A stretch of DNA of 12,873 bases from an uncultured Oxalobacteraceae bacterium (GCA_946479255.1 CAMLFK010000137.1:1-12873), one strand, 5' to 3'. Counted from the stretch's first letter, positions 1 to 8,478 are shown. Numbers and translations: made by a program. The notes: a model not told the origin generated them from the letters alone.

Positions 1-1
1 G

Positions 2-367
2 CGCGCGCACGACAACGAAGCGGCCAGCGCACAGCTGGCGCGTGAGCGCCTGCCTGACGCGCTACTTTCCGAACGGATCGCGGAACTGGTGATGGCAACC
101 CGCCACGACGCGCTGCCGCAGGACGCCGACGCGCGCCTGCTGGTCGATATCGACCTGGCCATCCTGGCTGCGCCGCCGGCGCGTTTTGCGCAGTACGAAC
201 AGCAGATCCACGCCGAATATGCCCACGTGCCTGAGCCTGAGTTCAACTTACGCCGGACGGCGGTAATGCGTGCATTCGCTGCGCGCTTTCCCTTGTTCCT
301 GACAGTTGCGATGCGCGCCCGCCTGGAAGACCAGGCTCGCGCGAACCTTTCTCGCTACATCTCTTGA
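2..367 (+). CDS. Predicted metal-dependent HD-superfamily phosphohydrolase, C-terminal part (5' end outside window)
   Basis: The open frame enters from the left edge with no start and ends in TGA at 365-367, giving 121 residues. The first residues read RAHDNEAASAQLARERL. Later come ATRHDA (about residues 31-36) and DIDLAILAAPP, followed by an IHAEYAHVPEPEF stretch. This pattern matches, from memory, the C-terminal half of the COG4339 group of HD-domain proteins (about 200 aa). Those are predicted metal-dependent phosphohydrolases with no well-established substrate. The HD metal-binding His/Asp pair itself should lie upstream of the window; the HDN and DIDLA residues seen here probably belong to the all-helical core. 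An ATG at 89 is internal, because the frame is open and family-like upstream of it. The gene is convergent with pbpC (14-base gap), and no hairpin plus T-run is visible there. The family call is by recollection; the function is inferred. Confidence 0.72.
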   Translation, partial: RAHDNEAASAQLARERLPDALLSERIAELVMATRHDALPQDADARLLVDIDLAILAAPPARFAQYEQQIHAEYAHVPEPEFNLRRTAVMRAFAARFPLFLTVAMRARLEDQARANLSRYIS

Positions 368-381
368 CTTTGGCGGGCGCG

Positions 382-2733
382 CTAGCGGGCGTCGACGCTG
401 ACGCTCACGCTGTCGTAATGACCGGCCGAATCGATGACGGCGATGCTGTGCGGTCCGGTGCCGATGAAGGTCAGGTTGTGGCGCCGCTTGCCGCCGGCGC
501 CGGCCTGGACGCCATCGAGCAGCCAGTAAAAGGTGCCTGCGCCGCCCACCGCGTCGAGTGCGAGCGTCACAGTCTGGCTGCCCGGCGCGGGCCGCAGACG
601 GCTGCCGTTGCGCACGCCCATCAGCTTGATGCTGCCGCCGGCCACGCCGTGCTGCGGGCAGTCCGGCGACCAGTCGGCCAGGCCGCTGGACTGGCGCTTA
701 TTGGGCGGCATCCAGGCTTCGAGCAGCGCCGGCCAGCGCGCCACTTCGCGCCGTTGCGCGTGCGGGTGGCAGTCCGGCGTGGTGCGTAGCAAGCTGGCCG
801 GATCGATCCAGACGCTTTCGACCAGCCCGCGCCCGCGCAGGCGGTCGGGCAAGGTGGGCGGTACTGTATCGCGCAGCACCCAGGCGGTGCGGCGTGTGTG
901 GCAGTGTTCGGGCGCGGTGGCGGATGCGGCGGTGCCGAGCGGCCAGCACACCTGCGCGCTGCCAACCTCGGGCGGACGCGCCGGCGGCAGGCTGGCGCCA
1001 TGGGGCAGGGCGAGCGCAATCTGCTGCAACAGGGGCGCGGCTACATTGGCGCCAAAAAAGCCCGGGTTGGGCGTGCCGTCCGGACGGCCGATCCACACGC
1101 CCAGCGTATATGGGCCGCTGACGCCGACCGCCCAGGCATCGCGAAAGCCGAAGCTGGTGCCGGTCTTCCAGGCCAGGCGCATGGCGTTGCCGGGGTCCTG
1201 GGAAAATGGCTGGTCGGGGTGGCTGGCGCCCTGCAGGATGCTGCGGATGATATAGGCGGCGCCGGCGCTCATCATGCGCGCCTCGCGCACAGGCGCCTCA
1301 AGCGTGATGCGCGGCTTGCCGGCCATCCCGCCGGCCGCCAGCGCGCGGTAGGCGCCCACCAGTTCTTCCAGGCTGGTGCCCGCGCCGCCCAGGATGATCG
1401 ACAGGTTGGGCGTGGCGTCGCTTGGCAGGCGCAGGCGCAGCCCGGCGCCGGACAGGCGCGCCGCGAAGCGCGCCGGGCCGACCCGGTCGAGCAGGTCGAC
1501 GGCAGGCACGTTGAGGGAGCGCTGCAGCGCCTCGGCGGCGCTGACCGGGCCGGAAAAGCTGGCCTGGAAGTTACCGGGATCGTAGCCGCTGAAGGACTGC
1601 GGCGTATCGGCCAGCAGGCTTTCGGAATGGATGATGCCGTCGTCCAGCGCCATCGCGTACAGGAAAGGCTTGAGGGTCGAGCCGGGTGAGCGTATGCCGC
1701 GCACCATGTCGACGTGGCTGAAGCGGCGGGCATCGGCAAAGTCGGCCGAGCCGGCATAGGCCAGCACTTCCATGCTTTTGCTGTCCATGACCATGGCGGC
1801 CATCGAGACGGAGCGCGGCAGCTGGCCGACCCGGTCGGCCAGCATGCGTTCGAGCGTGACCTGCATGTCGCGGTCGATGGTGGAGCGCACCACCGTGGGC
1901 CTGGCGCCGCGGCGCGCGCCCTGGTGCAGGCGCTCGGCCGCCAGCGGCGCCAGCCAGTCCATGCGCGGCGGATTGGCGCCCACCGTTTCGATCATCGCGT
2001 CCTCCACCTCGGCGCGGCTCCAGTGTTTGAGTTCGGCCATGCGCCGCAAGACCTTGTCGCGCCATTGCTGCGCCAGTTGCGGATGGCGGTCCGGGCGCAG
2101 GCGCGACGGCGCCTGCGGCAGTACCACCAGCAGCGCCGCTTCGGCCGGCGACAGGGTGGCGGCGCTCTTGCCCAGATAGCTGCGGCTGGCCATGTCGACG
2201 CCTTCGACGATGCCGCCCATCGGCGCGTGGTTCAGGTACAAGGTGAGGATTTCGCGCTTGGACAGGCGCAGTTCCAGCTGCAGGGCGCGCGCCATCTGGC
2301 GCAGCTTGCCGCCTAGGCTGCGCGGTACCGGTTCGAGCGCGCGCGCCACCTGCATCGACAGGGTAGAGCCGCCCGATACGACGCGCCCGTCCGCGCCCCA
2401 TTGCCAGGCGGCGCGCAGCATGGCCAGCGGATTGATTCCGGGATGCCAGTGGAACCAGCGGTCTTCATATGCCAGCAGGGCTTCAAGGTAGAGCGGCGAG
2501 ACCTGTTCGGGCGTGACCGGAAAGCGCCAGACGCCGTCGCCGTCCGGCCAGCCACGCAGGGGCGAGCCGTCGCGCGCTACCACCAGCATGCCGGGCCGCT
2601 CCACGGGAATCGGCGGCGGCAGCAGCTGGTCGCACAGGAGAAGTGTGCTGAGCAGGGCAGCAAGGCCGGCGCGCCAGGGATGGCGCACGGCCCATGCCAC
2701 GGGTTTGACCCAGGCTTTATTTCGCGGCGCCAC
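382..2733 (-). CDS. pbpC: Penicillin-binding protein 1C (bifunctional glycosyltransferase/transpeptidase)
   Basis: Inner-membrane enzyme that polymerises lipid II (family GT51) and cross-links peptide stems in the periplasm. It has 783 residues, close to E. coli PbpC. In order: a short cytoplasmic tail; a membrane segment at about 22-38; a GT51 domain with catalytic E90 in AYEDRWF and the GGSTLSMQ motif at 121-128; a transpeptidase domain with nucleophile S352 and K355 in SPGSTLKP, S406-L407-N408, and K523-T-G-T; and a C-terminal extension from about 590 that fits the PBP1C-specific C-terminal domain. All catalytic motifs are intact. The start is GTG at 2733, which overlaps the macroglobulin gene by 17 bases. 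No clear Shine-Dalgarno sequence precedes it, so translational coupling is likely. In-frame GTGs a few codons later are possible alternatives. TAG stop at 382-384. In E. coli PbpC is dispensable and poorly understood; its pairing with a macroglobulin suggests repair after envelope attack. Confidence 0.95.
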   Translation of the reverse strand: MAPRNKAWVKPVAWAVRHPWRAGLAALLSTLLLCDQLLPPPIPVERPGMLVVARDGSPLRGWPDGDGVWRFPVTPEQVSPLYLEALLAYEDRWFHWHPGINPLAMLRAAWQWGADGRVVSGGSTLSMQVARALEPVPRSLGGKLRQMARALQLELRLSKREILTLYLNHAPMGGIVEGVDMASRSYLGKSAATLSPAEAALLVVLPQAPSRLRPDRHPQLAQQWRDKVLRRMAELKHWSRAEVEDAMIETVGANPPRMDWLAPLAAERLHQGARRGARPTVVRSTIDRDMQVTLERMLADRVGQLPRSVSMAAMVMDSKSMEVLAYAGSADFADARRFSHVDMVRGIRSPGSTLKPFLYAMALDDGIIHSESLLADTPQSFSGYDPGNFQASFSGPVSAAEALQRSLNVPAVDLLDRVGPARFAARLSGAGLRLRLPSDATPNLSIILGGAGTSLEELVGAYRALAAGGMAGKPRITLEAPVREARMMSAGAAYIIRSILQGASHPDQPFSQDPGNAMRLAWKTGTSFGFRDAWAVGVSGPYTLGVWIGRPDGTPNPGFFGANVAAPLLQQIALALPHGASLPPARPPEVGSAQVCWPLGTAASATAPEHCHTRRTAWVLRDTVPPTLPDRLRGRGLVESVWIDPASLLRTTPDCHPHAQRREVARWPALLEAWMPPNKRQSSGLADWSPDCPQHGVAGGSIKLMGVRNGSRLRPAPGSQTVTLALDAVGGAGTFYWLLDGVQAGAGGKRRHNLTFIGTGPHSIAVIDSAGHYDSVSVSVDAR

Positions 2734-5700
2734 GCGGATCGACCACGGTGACCGGCTCCGGTGAGGCGCCGTGCCCGCGCAGGTGCGGGCGGTACATGTC
2801 TTCGGCGAAGGTGCCGGGTACGCTGAAGTGCCCTGGCGTGACCACGCGCAGCATGTAGAACAGGTGTTTCGGCTCCGGCCCCAGCGCGAGGGCGGCGACG
2901 AAGCGGTCGTCGCGGTATTCCATGTGCTTGATGCTGGACTCGGCCATGCTGGCCGCGACCTTGCGCCCGCCGATGCTGAACTCGGCCGCTTTCGGGCCGG
3001 CCGACAGGTTGAGGTTTTCCACTTCCAGCCCGGCCGGAATATGGTCGACCACGAGCGCGTCGTTGATGGTCTGTTTGGCGCTGGCGTCGAGCTGCACGAT
3101 CAGCATGTCGCCCACCTTTAAAGGCCCGCCCTTCCACTCGGCGCCGGCCATGGTGAACCAGCGCCGCTTGACGCTGATCTCGGTGTCGTTCGGCGCCGGC
3201 GCTTTCAGCGGGAAGCCATTCGCTTCGAGTTCCACCCAGATCGGCTGCTTGCCCTTGTTCTCGGCCTTGACTCCCTTGAGGGCCTCGCTGATGGCCAGCG
3301 GCCGTACTTCGGAGATCCTGGAATCGAGGGCGGTGCTGGTATCGCCGGCGGTCAGCTTGGCCTGCCACGGGGCACCGGCGTCGCCGCCGGCGGCGCGCGC
3401 GGCCATGAACAGGGCGATGCGCTCCTGGGTGGAGTAGTAGTGGCGCGCACCGAGACGCTCGGCCATGCTCACCAGCATCGTTTCGCGCTGCGGGTGGCTG
3501 ATCTGGTGGCGTACCAGGAGGCCATAGGCCATGGCACGGTCGCGCAGCACGCTGCCATAGTCGCCCATCCAGTCGTCGCCATCGGTACCGTCGATGCCGT
3601 AAGCTTTGACCATGGCCTCGTCGATCGCCACCTGGCCGCGCTTGGCGTCGCCCATCAGCTTGAGGGCGATGCCAAGGTGGACCAGCGGCAGCGGCGAGGC
3701 GGCGCGTGCGCGGTACTTGTCGTGCAAGAGGCGCAGCGAAGCCAGCGAGCCTTTCTGCTCGCGCGCCAGCATGTAGCCGATGTGCGCCAGCTCGGCGAAG
3801 CGGCGGTGGCTGTTGGCCAGCAGCTCGCGGTCTTGCCAGCTATAGCGGCCGTCGGCGCCGCGCTTGACCGCCTTGGGCAATTCGCCGAACTGGTTGGCGG
3901 CGCCGTTCAGGCGTTCGACCATCCAGGTATCTACCCGCTTGGTCATCGTCTCGGGCACGTTAAAGCCGGCGTCGCGCGCATCCTTCAGGAAGCTGGCCAC
4001 ATAGGCGGTCAGCCAGCCTTCATAGTCGCCGCTGCTGCCGCCCCACAAGCGGAAGGCGCCGCTTGAACCCTGCATGCCGGCGATGCGGCCGATCGCGCCT
4101 TCGATGAACCTGGCGCGCTGCTCGCGGGTGCGCGGTTCCAGTCCAACCGCCCTGGCACCGGCTTCGTCGATGAACACGTGCGGGTAGGCGGCGCTGGTGG
4201 TCTGCTCCAGGCAGCCGTATGGATAGTCGAGCAGGCCCTTGACGATGCTGCGCACGTTGATCGGCGGCTTGTTCGACATGCTGACGCTGACCAGGGCGGA
4301 GCCGCCATGGAAGCGTTCAAGGAAGCGCCCATCGAGTGCCGCGCTGGCGCCGGGTTCGATGCGCACGCGCACCGCCTCTGATTCGCGCGCGACCGGCGGC
4401 TGCACCTGCAGCGCGAATTCGCGGCGGATCTTGACCGGCTTGGGGCCGGCGGTGGCGATGTCGAGCGTAACCCTCGCCAGTCCATACGGTTCGGCCGCCT
4501 CGACATTGAAGCGCACCACGCTGCGCTGGCGCGGCGCCAGCTTGACGCTGCGTTCACCATCCGCCAGGCGCAGCAGCCTGTCGGTACCGAGTCTAATGCT
4601 GACGGTCTGCTCGGTACCCATCATATTGGTCACGTCCAACGCCAGGGCGGCGCTGTCGCCGGGGCCGATAAAGCGCGGCATGGCGATTTCGGCGACGATT
4701 GGCGCTGCCACCGTCATCTCGCGGTCGGCGTGGCCGAAGGCGTCGTCGGTCGCGGCCACCACCATCAGGCGCAGGGTGCCGTTGAAGTCGGGGATGTCGA
4801 GCGGGATAGAGGCCTCGCCCTTGGCGTCCAGGTAGACCGGTCCGGAGAAAAGATCGATCAGCTTGACCTTCTTGGGCATGCTCTGGGTGTCGCCCTTGCC
4901 GGCGTCGCCGCCCCATTTGAGTTTGCCGGGCGCGCCGTCCAGCCGTTCGATCAGTTTGCCGTAGATGTCGGTCAGCTCGGTCTCGTAACGGTGCTGGCCA
5001 AAGTAGAAGTCGGCCGGGTCGGGCGTTGGGAAGCGGGTGATGTTGAGGATGCCGGCGTCGACCGCCGACAGCGTCACCAGCACCCGTTTTCCGGCCGCGT
5101 TGTCGACCTTGACTTTGGCAACGGTGCGGCGTTCCGGCTCGACCTGCTTGGGCGCGGCCACGCTGACCTTGAGCTTGCGGGCGTCGCGCGCCAGCGGCAG
5201 CCAGGCCATGCCGATCGCGCGCGCCGGCGTCACCCGGTCACCCTGGCTGCCCGGCCTGAACACCACCGTCGAGATGTACATGTCGGAGCGGTTCCAGTTT
5301 TTGTCGACCGGGATGCTGAGGGTGGTGCCGGCGGTAGCGACGCTCACGCGTTTGCTCCACAAGACCTTGTCGGCTTCGACCAGCACCAGGGCCTCGCCAT
5401 CGTGCGGCGGCAGGATACGCAGCTTGACGTCGTCGCCGGGCTTGACCGGCGCCCCTTCGAGCTGCAGGCGCACGCGGTCGGGGCGGTTGCCGACCGCCTC
5501 GTCACCCTGGGCGTTCCAGCCGGCGTAGAAGCGGTAGCGGGCGGTCAATCCGGTGGAAGGGTCGCTCACTTCGAGCAGGTACTTGCCCCAGCCGACCGGC
5601 ACGGTCAGCTTGGCGCGCTGGCGCATGTCCAGCACACCGCTTTGCACGGTCTCGCTCGATTCGGTAAAGCCCGAATGCCAGCCGCGCCCTTCGTCATGGC

Positions 5701-7813
5701 GCCAATAGTACTGGCGGTCTTCGCGGATCACCTTGAACGGCGCTTGCTGCAGCGCGGCCAGCTGGCCGGCCTGGTTGACGCGGATGATGTCGAATTCGGC
5801 GATGCTGCCTTCGGTGGTGACGTGATTCTCAAAAGCCGGACGAATGCCGATCAGCTGGGCCGCGGGCCAGTAGATCCTTTCGATCGAGCGCACCACCGGG
5901 CGGCCGCCCGATTCCAGCAGGCTCAGGGACGCACGGACGCTCAGCGGCGAGGTGCCCAGCTTTTCGAAAGGGATGGCCAACTCGGCCTTGCCCTGTTCGT
6001 CGAGCGCCAGTTCGTCCAGTTCGGTGCGCTTCTTGACGGTGGCTTCATCGTTGACATCGCCGAAGTAAAAGCCGGGCCATTGCTTGGCCAGCGGATTGGA
6101 CGCTTGTTGCTGGGCCACGCTGCCGAGCAGGCGATTGCCGCCGGCGGGGGCGCCGTACAGGTAGTCGCCTTGCACCTCGACATCGAACGCGGCGTCGCCG
6201 GCCAGCGGCGCGGTGGCGCTCTTGAGCGTGAGCTTCATGCGCTCGGGCAGGAATTCCTCGACCTTGAAGGTGAAGACCGCATCCGGCCGTTTGGCGCTCG
6301 GGTTGACGCGCAGCTCCAGCCGCCAGTCGCCCGTCGGGGCGTCGGCGGGCAGGGCGATGTTGTGACGCAGGTAGCCCGGGGTTTTCGGATCGGGTTGCCA
6401 GACCTTGGCGTTGACCACGTCGCCGCCGGGTTTTTTGAGCTGTGTGCTGACCGGCACCGGCGGCATCAGGCCGCCATCGGCGCCGCGCACCAGCAGGGAC
6501 ACGGTGAATTGCTCGCCGGGCCGGTACAAATCGCGCCCGGACCAGGCGAACAACTTGGCGTCGCGCGCCAGGTGGCCGCCGATCTCGAACTCGGAGAGGT
6601 CCAGGCCGGCTTCCTGCAAGGCGATGATGGAAATTTCCTTGCCGCGCCGGGCCAGCAGCAGGCGCGCCCTGTTGTCCAGCCCCGGCAGTACGCCATGGCC
6701 GTCGCCGTCGGTCTTGCCGCGAGTCAGTACCTTGCCGTGCTCTCCGAGTACTTCCAGTTCGATGCCGCCTTCGGCCTTGCCGGATTTGAGGGAGGTGGTG
6801 AATACATCGGTCTGCTTGACCTGGCGGCGCGCGTGCAGGCCGATGTCGCTCGCATAGAAATAGCTAACCTGATAGTCGTCGGCGAAGTGGCCGGGACGGC
6901 GCATGACCGCAACGTAGATGCCCGGTTCCTTGAGCTCGGCGATTTTCTCGACCGGCAGCAGGCTGACTTTGCGGCTGTTCGGCTCGCTGTTGGTGAGGAA
7001 TCGGCTGCTGTAGACGCTTTCGGCGATGCCGTGCAGCTTGTTGAGCTGGTAGCTGTAGGTCTGGCCTTTGTATTTGTTGTCGCTGCCGCCGTAGTAGTAG
7101 CTTTCGTCCTCGCCGGCTTCGCCTTCGCTCTCGCTGCTGGAGCGGCGCGCGCCGATCACCAGTTCAATGAAAGCAGGAACCTTTTCAGGCGCTACGCGCA
7201 GAAATTCGACGTCGACTTCCGGCACGTTGACGGTCACCACGGGCAGCCCGCCGTTCAGGCCGGCCGGCAGCACCGTGCCCTTACTGGCGAAGAAGAACGA
7301 AGGCGACATGGCCTCGCTGCTGACGGTGCAGTTGTGTGCTGTCGCCAGTTTGCGGCCGGATTGGCTGGCGAGTTCCTTACTGAGTGTGATCTGGTAGTCG
7401 TGTCCCGGCTTCACGAAGGGAAAAACCAGCACGTAGGGATTGTCGGTCACGATCCAGCCGCCGGACAAAACGTTCTTCCTGGTGCTGGCCGGCTTGACGG
7501 TGTTGGCCGCAGGCTCGGCATCGCCGTCCTCACTTTTCTTGGGAGTCTCGCCCGCATCGACCACGGTCAGCAGCTTGTCGAGCGGCTGGTCGGCATCGAC
7601 GACGTCGGAGAACACGACGGCCAGGGCCGGTTTGTCGTCGTGCAGGCGGGCCTGGCAAGTGTTTACCGCGAAGTCTGCGCTGACATTTGTCATCACGCCG
7701 GAACCGCCCGGCTTGGGAGCGGATGGCCTGGCAATCCACCACGCCGTGCCGGCAGCGGCTACCGCCGCCGTGAGTGCTACGCCCGCAACTGCTTTCCTCG
7801 ACAGCTTGATCAT
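2717..7813 (-). CDS. yfhM: Bacterial alpha-2-macroglobulin family protein (YfhM-like protease trap)
   Basis: A 1698-residue periplasmic protein of the bacterial alpha-2-macroglobulin family (E. coli YfhM is about 1650 aa). Family members are thought to trap foreign proteases: cleavage of a bait region activates an internal thioester that binds the attacker covalently. Visible here: an N-terminal membrane segment (about 8-27); N-terminal macroglobulin domains; an MG2-like strand FAWSGRDLYRPGEQF at about 423; a bait-region-like domain at about 785-855; an A2M-type segment near 980-1050 (LIDLFSGPVYLDAKG, then DIPDFNGTLRLMVVA); the thioester PYGCLEQ with C1201 and Q1204; an all-helical thioester domain after it; and a C-terminal beta domain. 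Only three cysteines occur: C53, C162 and C1201. There is no lipobox cysteine near the N-terminus, unlike E. coli YfhM. ATG at 7813 is preceded by GGAG with 5-base spacing (7819-7822). TAA at 2717-2719 lies inside the pbpC start region. The macroglobulin call is firm; the bait specificity is unknown. Confidence 0.95.
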   Translation of the reverse strand: MIKLSRKAVAGVALTAAVAAAGTAWWIARPSAPKPGGSGVMTNVSADFAVNTCQARLHDDKPALAVVFSDVVDADQPLDKLLTVVDAGETPKKSEDGDAEPAANTVKPASTRKNVLSGGWIVTDNPYVLVFPFVKPGHDYQITLSKELASQSGRKLATAHNCTVSSEAMSPSFFFASKGTVLPAGLNGGLPVVTVNVPEVDVEFLRVAPEKVPAFIELVIGARRSSSESEGEAGEDESYYYGGSDNKYKGQTYSYQLNKLHGIAESVYSSRFLTNSEPNSRKVSLLPVEKIAELKEPGIYVAVMRRPGHFADDYQVSYFYASDIGLHARRQVKQTDVFTTSLKSGKAEGGIELEVLGEHGKVLTRGKTDGDGHGVLPGLDNRARLLLARRGKEISIIALQEAGLDLSEFEIGGHLARDAKLFAWSGRDLYRPGEQFTVSLLVRGADGGLMPPVPVSTQLKKPGGDVVNAKVWQPDPKTPGYLRHNIALPADAPTGDWRLELRVNPSAKRPDAVFTFKVEEFLPERMKLTLKSATAPLAGDAAFDVEVQGDYLYGAPAGGNRLLGSVAQQQASNPLAKQWPGFYFGDVNDEATVKKRTELDELALDEQGKAELAIPFEKLGTSPLSVRASLSLLESGGRPVVRSIERIYWPAAQLIGIRPAFENHVTTEGSIAEFDIIRVNQAGQLAALQQAPFKVIREDRQYYWRHDEGRGWHSGFTESSETVQSGVLDMRQRAKLTVPVGWGKYLLEVSDPSTGLTARYRFYAGWNAQGDEAVGNRPDRVRLQLEGAPVKPGDDVKLRILPPHDGEALVLVEADKVLWSKRVSVATAGTTLSIPVDKNWNRSDMYISTVVFRPGSQGDRVTPARAIGMAWLPLARDARKLKVSVAAPKQVEPERRTVAKVKVDNAAGKRVLVTLSAVDAGILNITRFPTPDPADFYFGQHRYETELTDIYGKLIERLDGAPGKLKWGGDAGKGDTQSMPKKVKLIDLFSGPVYLDAKGEASIPLDIPDFNGTLRLMVVAATDDAFGHADREMTVAAPIVAEIAMPRFIGPGDSAALALDVTNMMGTEQTVSIRLGTDRLLRLADGERSVKLAPRQRSVVRFNVEAAEPYGLARVTLDIATAGPKPVKIRREFALQVQPPVARESEAVRVRIEPGASAALDGRFLERFHGGSALVSVSMSNKPPINVRSIVKGLLDYPYGCLEQTTSAAYPHVFIDEAGARAVGLEPRTREQRARFIEGAIGRIAGMQGSSGAFRLWGGSSGDYEGWLTAYVASFLKDARDAGFNVPETMTKRVDTWMVERLNGAANQFGELPKAVKRGADGRYSWQDRELLANSHRRFAELAHIGYMLAREQKGSLASLRLLHDKYRARAASPLPLVHLGIALKLMGDAKRGQVAIDEAMVKAYGIDGTDGDDWMGDYGSVLRDRAMAYGLLVRHQISHPQRETMLVSMAERLGARHYYSTQERIALFMAARAAGGDAGAPWQAKLTAGDTSTALDSRISEVRPLAISEALKGVKAENKGKQPIWVELEANGFPLKAPAPNDTEISVKRRWFTMAGAEWKGGPLKVGDMLIVQLDASAKQTINDALVVDHIPAGLEVENLNLSAGPKAAEFSIGGRKVAASMAESSIKHMEYRDDRFVAALALGPEPKHLFYMLRVVTPGHFSVPGTFAEDMYRPHLRGHGASPEPVTVVDPRGAAK

Positions 7814-8062
7814 GGTTTCTCCGGCAACGGTTCATCGACAAGGCAACAAGCCGCCGGCATCCGCGCTCTTCTATTGTAAACTTGTCAAGCGTTTCTGAGA
7901 AGGAGGGGGGCTGCGGCGCTGGAAGATGATCGATTGCTTGCGCTTGGGAAAATTTTGCCGGATCAAAGACTTGGGAAGGGGAGCACGCCGCGCGGGAGCG
8001 GCTGCCGTTCAGGAGCCGGAGCCGGCGCCAATGTTGATGCCCACCCGCGCCGGGCCCGCCTG
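7814..8062. other. Intergenic region between macroglobulin operon and HTH gene
   Basis: 249 bases separate two minus-strand genes. The part next to the macroglobulin gene holds its Shine-Dalgarno sequence and candidate promoter. The part next to the HTH gene is GC-rich. I found no hairpin followed by a T-run that would end the HTH transcript before the macroglobulin promoter. A plus-strand 46-codon frame (7926-8066) has a purine-rich run (7900-7910) too far upstream to serve as its ribosome site, so I do not call it a gene. Confidence 0.6.
7873..7901 (-). promoter_or_regulatory. Candidate sigma70-type promoter of the macroglobulin-pbpC operon
   Basis: Read on the minus strand, TTCTCA (7896-7901, 4/6 to TTGACA) is followed by a 17-base spacer and TACAAT (7873-7878, 5/6 to TATAAT). 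The predicted transcription start is near 7866, giving a leader of about 50 bases before the ATG at 7813. The spacer contains the short dyad CTTG-T-CAAG (7881-7889), flanked by AAA and TTT, which might be an operator. A nearby TTGACA (7883-7888) has no suitable -10 box at the right distance. This is prediction from sequence only. Confidence 0.5.
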
Positions 8063-8359
8063 CTAATGCACCCGTCGCGGGGGATGGCCGGTGCGTACCG
8101 GCGGGCGCATGCGCAAACGGCGGTCGCCCATCATGACGCGCAGATCGTGCACGTGGATGCCTGTGACCTCGTGGATACGGATGATGAGGCCGGGGCAGAC
8201 GCTGCGCTTGCGGTTGCGGATCTTGCTTAACAGGGGAGGGGTGATGTCCAGCAGGCGGCACAGCGAAGCGTCGTTCTTGAGACGCAGGCGGTAACGCAGA
8301 TGGTCGAGCATGTGGGCCGGGTCGAAGCCGCTATGGGTAATGACGATGGGCGCAGTCAT
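8063..8359 (-). CDS. Small protein with Cro/CI-like helix-turn-helix core, putative regulator
   Basis: 98 residues from the ATG at 8359; an earlier in-frame start would add 15 residues without better support. The start is preceded by AGGA with 9-base spacing (an AGG with 3-base spacing also occurs). Residues about 30-52 (ASLCRLLDI, then TPPLLSKIRNRKRSV) look like helix 2, the turn and the recognition helix of an XRE/Cro-type DNA-binding domain. IRIHEVTGIHVHDLRVMMGDRR (about 60-81) would form the closing helices of such a fold. The tail is basic and proline-rich (RMRPPVRTGHPPRR). I recall similar small proteins in Oxalobacteraceae annotated as hypothetical. A DNA-binding role is inference; the target is unknown but could be this cluster. 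TAG stop at 8063-8065. The frame would stay open for 17 more codons beyond that stop. It lies 119 bases downstream of the 195-aa gene and may share its transcript. Confidence 0.75.
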   Translation of the reverse strand: MTAPIVITHSGFDPAHMLDHLRYRLRLKNDASLCRLLDITPPLLSKIRNRKRSVCPGLIIRIHEVTGIHVHDLRVMMGDRRLRMRPPVRTGHPPRRVH

Positions 8360-8478
8360 GGTCCTGATTCCTGTTACGGTTGAGTGGAACCTGTTGGACA
8401 GCACCGGTTCGGAATGGTTGAGTCAGGCGCCCGCCTTTCGGCGCGGTGCTTGTCCTCGCGCAAATCGATATTGCTCAG

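Noticed and set aside
4730..7879. 1049-codon open frame on the plus strand opposite the macroglobulin gene
   Set aside because: Its codons are exactly in register with the sense codons, so it is stop-free simply because TTA, CTA and TCA are rare in this GC-rich gene. The product has a shadow-like composition and no recognisable domain.
7926..8066. 46-codon plus-strand frame after a strong purine run (AAGGAGGGGGG)
   Set aside because: The purine run lies about 19 bases before the ATG, too far to act as its ribosome site, and the product looks like translated GC-rich spacer.
8422..8450. GC-rich CGCC-GAAA-GGCG hairpin between the 195-aa gene and the HTH gene, as a terminator
   Set aside because: The stem is only four base pairs and no T-run follows on the minus strand.
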